Shown: piece after piece, positions 59,767-64,000 of the stretch
Layout of the letters: every line of letters starts with the position of its first letter
How positions within the stretch are numbered: position 1 is the first letter of the stretch
From: Phycisphaera mikurensis NBRC 102666
GTDB taxonomy: Bacteria; Planctomycetota; Phycisphaerae; Phycisphaerales; SM1A02
Assembly: GCA_945878575.1 (NCBI GenBank)
Contig: CAMDUB010000002.1
Location: 1-64,000, forward strand
DNA length: 64,000 bases
Direction of reading: 5' to 3'
Notes under the pieces: model-generated
Seen by the model: only the letters and a program-made list of their open reading frames with translations
The model's database searches: none
Told to the model about the DNA's origin: nothing
Made by a program: the position numbers and the translations under genes

Positions 59767-60450
59767 ATGGGCGAACAGATCAAGGTTGCAGACGTGCAAA
59801 CCATCGAGCGGTTTCGCGCTTCGCTACTGGTGGCGTCGGAAACCTTCGGGCTGGCGCTTGAAGAGGCAGAAGGCGAGATCGAACGCACATTGGCGTGGGT
59901 GGAATCGGAACAACCAGACTTCTGGCGTAAGCGCATTCGTAAGGCGCAGGACGAAGTAGTGATGTGCAAGAGCGCCCTATTTCGCAAACAGGAAATCAAG
60001 GCAACGGCCGATGCTCGCCCCAGCGTGGTTGATGAGAAGAAAGCGCTTGACCGCGCCATGAAGCGCCTTGAATACGCGGAACACAAACTGCGCAATACCA
60101 AGCGTTGGACCACGGAGCTCCCGCGCCAATCGGTGATCTTTAAGGGGGCGCTGAGTGGCATGCACACCGTGCTTGACCGCGATGTTCCACGTGTGAATGC
60201 CATGCTCAAGCGGATGACTGAGCACCTTGAGGCCTACCTGCGCGGCGGTGATGAATCCGACCGCTTGCTGGAGATCTTGGGCACTTCAAGCAACATGCGC
60301 CGCGGCGGAGACATGGACGAAACCAGCGCGGCTGAGGACAGTACGACTGATGAAAGCACCGCCGTTGATAGCGCGATCGATGGCAGCACCACCGGCACGA
60401 GCGCGGCGCCTGAGCCTGCCCCGCAAACGCCCAACGAGGGCACCCAGTGA
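59767..60450 (+). CDS. Uncharacterised helical protein with acidic Ser/Thr/Ala-rich tail in T7SS-like locus
   Basis: Helical 'FRASLLVASETFGLALEEAEGEIERTLAWVESEQPDFWRKRIRKAQDEVVMCKSALFRKQ...'; tail 'DETSAAEDSTTDESTAVDSAIDGSTTGTSAAPEPAPQTPNEGTQ'. Confidence 0.75.
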   Translation: MGEQIKVADVQTIERFRASLLVASETFGLALEEAEGEIERTLAWVESEQPDFWRKRIRKAQDEVVMCKSALFRKQEIKATADARPSVVDEKKALDRAMKRLEYAEHKLRNTKRWTTELPRQSVIFKGALSGMHTVLDRDVPRVNAMLKRMTEHLEAYLRGGDESDRLLEILGTSSNMRRGGDMDETSAAEDSTTDESTAVDSAIDGSTTGTSAAPEPAPQTPNEGTQ

Positions 60451-60677
60451 GCGTTTCCGGATCACGAGCCAAACTGAAGGACGCGCACCGACAATTGTTG
60501 GTGGCGTGGGTGCGGTCGCAAGAGACCTGGGACGACCCCGTCTCGCAAGCACTGTGGCGCAAGCAGATCGAACCGCTGGAAACAACGCTCCGTTCGGTAC
60601 TCAATGCCATGGACTCCATCAACGAAGTCCTTGAGCGCGTACGTCGCGAATGCGGCGACGATCAGTCGGCGTGGTGA
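60447..60677 (+). CDS. Small helical-hairpin protein (76 aa), candidate WXG100-like partner
   Basis: GTG start overlaps previous stop (GTGA); 'RQLLVAWVRSQETWDDPVSQALWRKQIEPLETTLRSVLNAMDSINEVLERVRREC'. Confidence 0.65.
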   Translation: MSVSGSRAKLKDAHRQLLVAWVRSQETWDDPVSQALWRKQIEPLETTLRSVLNAMDSINEVLERVRRECGDDQSAW

Positions 60678-60722
60678 CCACCGCCGCCTGCGAGTGCATA
60701 TCATCACCGTGTGACGCCTCCG

Positions 60723-63700
60723 ATGCCTGACCACCCCTCTACACCGCTCGATCGGGAACGTGCATTGGTTGATTTGGTCTGGTCGGCAAGCAGCGATCGC
60801 GCTGAATCGGAACGCACTGCGGCTGCACGGGGAGCCCGCGGAAAGTCCTTGAACGAGCGGATGCATCGATCCGCGCTCGATTCATTGGAAGAGTCGTTTG
60901 CTGAACAACTCACCGAAGTCGCCACCGGCTTCACGCGCCGGATCAATGAAATTGAGGCGGCTGCCGAGGCAGCCGTGACCAAGGTGCGCGCCGATGAGAA
61001 GACCCTGCGCGCGCAGGCCGTTCGACAAGCAGAAGACAAGGAAGACGAAACGCGCGGCGCCTACGACGAACGCGTCTGGATGGCGGAGAGCGTGTTTGAA
61101 GCGGCGATTCCCGAGATTCGCAAGGCGCATGCCGCGCGTATGACCGAACTCGGTGGATGGAACGGGCGCCTGACGGAAATTACCGAAGCCGCACACCAGA
61201 CCGTGCGTGGGTATCGACAGCGGGCACTTGCTGAGCCAACTGTGCCGGTGGGGGGTCCCGGCAACATTGAAGCGTGCATGAATGCGCTGGCGGGTTCATT
61301 AAACCAGTTGCGGGCGTGTCGCATTTCTGGGCTGTTCCGCGGACCAATTCTGGTGATTCCGCTGGTATTGATGGTGGGCGCCGGATTCGTCGGCGGCCTG
61401 GTACTGAAGACGCAACTGGGGCTTGCAGCCATACCAGCGGGTGCTGCCGGTGCGGGAGTGGCGCTACTCCTCTTTGTGATCGCCATTGCCGTCCTGTACG
61501 GAATGGCCCGCCATGAGGTGAAGGCTCGGTACCTGCCGTTTCTACAAACAGCGGCCACCGCGCGCGCCGCACTGAACGCTGCCATTGAAGGCGCCGAGCG
61601 AAACCGCCGTGAGCGTGAGGATGTTGCCAAACGCGCCCGCGACGCCGACCTGGCCACTGCCGATGCCATGCACAAGCCGATGGTGGTGGAAGTGGAGCGC
61701 AAACTGAAAGAAGTGCTGGCGCACATTGACCAGAAGGTCCCGCACTACCACGCCAAAGCACTGAAGCAGCGCGCCATCGCGATTGAAGAAACTGAACGGC
61801 TCCGGGACCGATTGATTACCGAGGTCAATGAGCGCCGCACGGTGGCGCTTGCGGAAGAACAGCATCGGTGGGAAGCAGTGGCGCGCGAAGCGGCTGAACT
61901 GGAATTTGCGGAGACCGCCGCAGCTCACGCTGCGTGGCGCACCGCGCAGCAGACCATCACCAGCGGGTTCGATGAATTGCAACTTGCAGACCGCGAATGC
62001 ACACGACCATGGCTCGAGACTGGTTGGGATTCATGGCAGCCGCCGTTGCGACCATTGGCAGTGATTCGCGTCGGCGAGGTTGGCTTGAATCTCAAGGATG
62101 TGCCTGGCGCACTGCCTGTGGGTGCCGAACTTGCTTGGACTGGCGTGGACACCACGTCGCCGTGGCGCGTTCCCGCATTTCTTGGCGCGCCGGAGCGCAT
62201 GTCACTCCTGATTGATGCTCCCCCCGAACGCCGCGCTGATGGGCTGCGCATCTTGCAGAACGCCGTCGCGCGGCTCTTGGTTTCCATTCCAGCCGGCAAG
62301 GCGCGCTTTGTCTTCATGGACCCGGTGGGGCTTGGTCAAAGTTTCGCCGGCTTCATGCACTTGGCAGACGAGATGGAACTCTTGGTCACTGACCGCATCT
62401 GGACGGACGTGCGGCACATTGAGCAGCGACTTTCTGACCTCACCGAGCACATGGAGACGGTCATCCAGAAGTACCTGCGCAATGAGTACCCCTCCATTGA
62501 GGCCTACAACGAACAGGCCGGCGAAATTGCCGAGCCCTATCGCTTCTTGGTGATGGCGGACTTCCCGGTCAATGTTTCCGATCAGTCCGCCAAGCGTTTC
62601 GCCAGCATTATGCAGAGCGGCGCGCGTTGCGGCGTGCATGTGTTGATGTTGCGCGACCTGCGAGCCGCGTTGCCACCCGGGCTTGATATTGATGACCTGC
62701 GCCGCGGCGCGATCACCGTTCGCTGGCTTGCGGCTGAGGGGAACACTCCGGAACGCTGGTCGCTTGACGAAGGTCGCCTGGCAGAATTGCCATTCACGCC
62801 CGACGCCCCGCCGGACGATGCCATGTTGCTGCGCCTGACACGCGCCGTGGGTCGCGCTGCCAAGGATTCCAACCGCGTTGAAGTGCCCTTCTCATCGGTG
62901 ACGCCAAAGCCAGAGGAGCGTTGGACGCTTTCCACGGCTAAGAACTTCCGCGTTCCCCTGGGGCGAAGCGGCGCCAACCGTCTGCAGTACATGACGCTTG
63001 GCGAAGGAACCAGCCAGCACGCACTGGTCGCAGGTAAGACCGGCTCCGGCAAGAGTTCGCTCCTCAATGCACTCATTGTGAACACCGCGCTCTGGTATTC
63101 ACCGGACGAAGTGGAGTTCTGGCTGGTTGACTTTAAGAAGGGCGTTGAATTTAAGGCGTATGCCGCGAGTGCCCTGCCGCATGCACGCGCGGTGGCTGTT
63201 GAGAGCGATCGTGAATTTGGCTTGAGCGTCTTGCAAGGCCTGGATGATGAACTGCGTCGCCGCGGCGAACTTTATCGCTCCGCGAATGTGCAGAACCTGA
63301 CTGACTGGCGCGCCCTCAAGCGCCCGGAACGCATGCCGCGGTGCCTCTTGGTGATCGACGAGTTCCAAGAACTGTTCATTGAAGATGACAAGGTGGCGCA
63401 GGACTCTTCGCTCCTCTTAGACCGACTAGTTCGACAAGGTCGAGCGTTCGGCATGCATGTGGTGCTCGGTAGCCAGACCCTTGGCGGCGCTTACAGCATC
63501 GCCCGCAGCACCATGGGTCAGATGGGCGTTCGCATTGCTTTGCAATGCACGGAAACCGACAGTCAACTGATCCTCTCCGACGACAACACCGCGGCGCGGT
63601 TACTGACGCGCCCCGGCGAGGCGATCTACAACGACGCGGGCGGATTGTTGGAAGGCAACAGCCCGTTCCAAGTGGTGTGGATCGGCGACGAAGAACGCGA

Positions 63701-64000
63701 CGCACAATTGCGCCTGGTGACTGCCACCGACAGCACCCACGCCAGCGCCCCGCGACCGAAGCCGATCGTCTTTGAAGGCAATCAACCTGCAGATCCGTGG
63801 GCAAATGGACCGCTATTGGCGGCACTCGCTGCGGGCGCACCCGGGCGTGAATCATTCGCTCCCAAGGTGTGGTTTGGCGATGCAGTCAGCATCAAGGATC
63901 CAACGCACACGGCACTGGTGCGCCGCAGCGGTTCCAATATCGCCGTGGTTGGCCAGCGCGATGAAAGCGCGGCCGCGCTCATGGCGATGGCAATGATTTC
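60723..64000 (+). CDS. FtsK/SpoIIIE-EccC-like ATPase of a type VII-secretion-like system, partial (continues past right edge)
   Basis: Frame open from ATG 60723 to window end: coiled coil - TM hairpin (GPILVIPLVLMVGAGFVGGLVL / GAGVALLLFVIAIAVLYGMA) - coiled coil - FtsK domain with Walker A 'ALVAGKTGSGKSSLLNALI', 'FWLVDFKKGVEFKAYA', Walker B 'CLLVIDEFQELF'. Not in ORF track (no stop in window). Confidence 0.88.
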   Translation, partial: MPDHPSTPLDRERALVDLVWSASSDRAESERTAAARGARGKSLNERMHRSALDSLEESFAEQLTEVATGFTRRINEIEAAAEAAVTKVRADEKTLRAQAVRQAEDKEDETRGAYDERVWMAESVFEAAIPEIRKAHAARMTELGGWNGRLTEITEAAHQTVRGYRQRALAEPTVPVGGPGNIEACMNALAGSLNQLRACRISGLFRGPILVIPLVLMVGAGFVGGLVLKTQLGLAAIPAGAAGAGVALLLFVIAIAVLYGMARHEVKARYLPFLQTAATARAALNAAIEGAERNRREREDVAKRARDADLATADAMHKPMVVEVERKLKEVLAHIDQKVPHYHAKALKQRAIAIEETERLRDRLITEVNERRTVALAEEQHRWEAVAREAAELEFAETAAAHAAWRTAQQTITSGFDELQLADRECTRPWLETGWDSWQPPLRPLAVIRVGEVGLNLKDVPGALPVGAELAWTGVDTTSPWRVPAFLGAPERMSLLIDAPPERRADGLRILQNAVARLLVSIPAGKARFVFMDPVGLGQSFAGFMHLADEMELLVTDRIWTDVRHIEQRLSDLTEHMETVIQKYLRNEYPSIEAYNEQAGEIAEPYRFLVMADFPVNVSDQSAKRFASIMQSGARCGVHVLMLRDLRAALPPGLDIDDLRRGAITVRWLAAEGNTPERWSLDEGRLAELPFTPDAPPDDAMLLRLTRAVGRAAKDSNRVEVPFSSVTPKPEERWTLSTAKNFRVPLGRSGANRLQYMTLGEGTSQHALVAGKTGSGKSSLLNALIVNTALWYSPDEVEFWLVDFKKGVEFKAYAASALPHARAVAVESDREFGLSVLQGLDDELRRRGELYRSANVQNLTDWRALKRPERMPRCLLVIDEFQELFIEDDKVAQDSSLLLDRLVRQGRAFGMHVVLGSQTLGGAYSIARSTMGQMGVRIALQCTETDSQLILSDDNTAARLLTRPGEAIYNDAGGLLEGNSPFQVVWIGDEERDAQLRLVTATDSTHASAPRPKPIVFEGNQPADPWANGPLLAALAAGAPGRESFAPKVWFGDAVSIKDPTHTALVRRSGSNIAVVGQRDESAAALMAMAMI

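Noticed and set aside
1-64000. CRISPR arrays, transposases/IS elements, prophage, rRNA
   Set aside because: No regularly spaced direct repeats with unique spacers, no transposase/integrase motifs, and no rRNA sequence recognised on reading.

Overview
This window looks like chromosomal DNA from a high-GC planctomycete, probably Phycisphaerae-like. The inference rests on PSCyt1/DUF1549/DUF1553 + DUF1501 pairs, Cys-bracketed 'ADLNGDGxVxGADLGxxLxxWGPC' dockerin-type repeats, and a 'VPAPGA...RRRR' C-terminal tail. Most of 12.5-59.4 kb is ordinary housekeeping: gltX, corA, MoxR/VWA pair, type III glutamine synthetase, tig, clpX, rpmB-dnaG-rpoD, one tRNA-Val(GAC), transporters, proteases and MscS channels. 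Accessory regions are: (1) ~0.5-9.2 kb, a cluster of secreted dockerin-bearing paralogs (SUMF1-like proteins with TIG domains, seven-repeat Cys-rich RCC1-like propellers) with an EVE-HNH-like endonuclease between them; (2) ~10.3-12.5 kb, a defence-like islet with an AbiEi/AbiEii type IV toxin-antitoxin pair, a promoter/operator, and an apparently in-frame interrupted toxin C-terminus; (3) 59.4-64.0 kb, a WXG100-like / FtsK-EccC-like type VII-secretion-like locus. The large ATPase of (3) runs off the right edge and is missing from the supplied ORF track. I consider (3) the best candidate for an under-described system. A second partial CDS, a secreted protein on the minus strand at the left edge, is also missing from the track. 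All calls come from reading translated motifs; no database searches were run.
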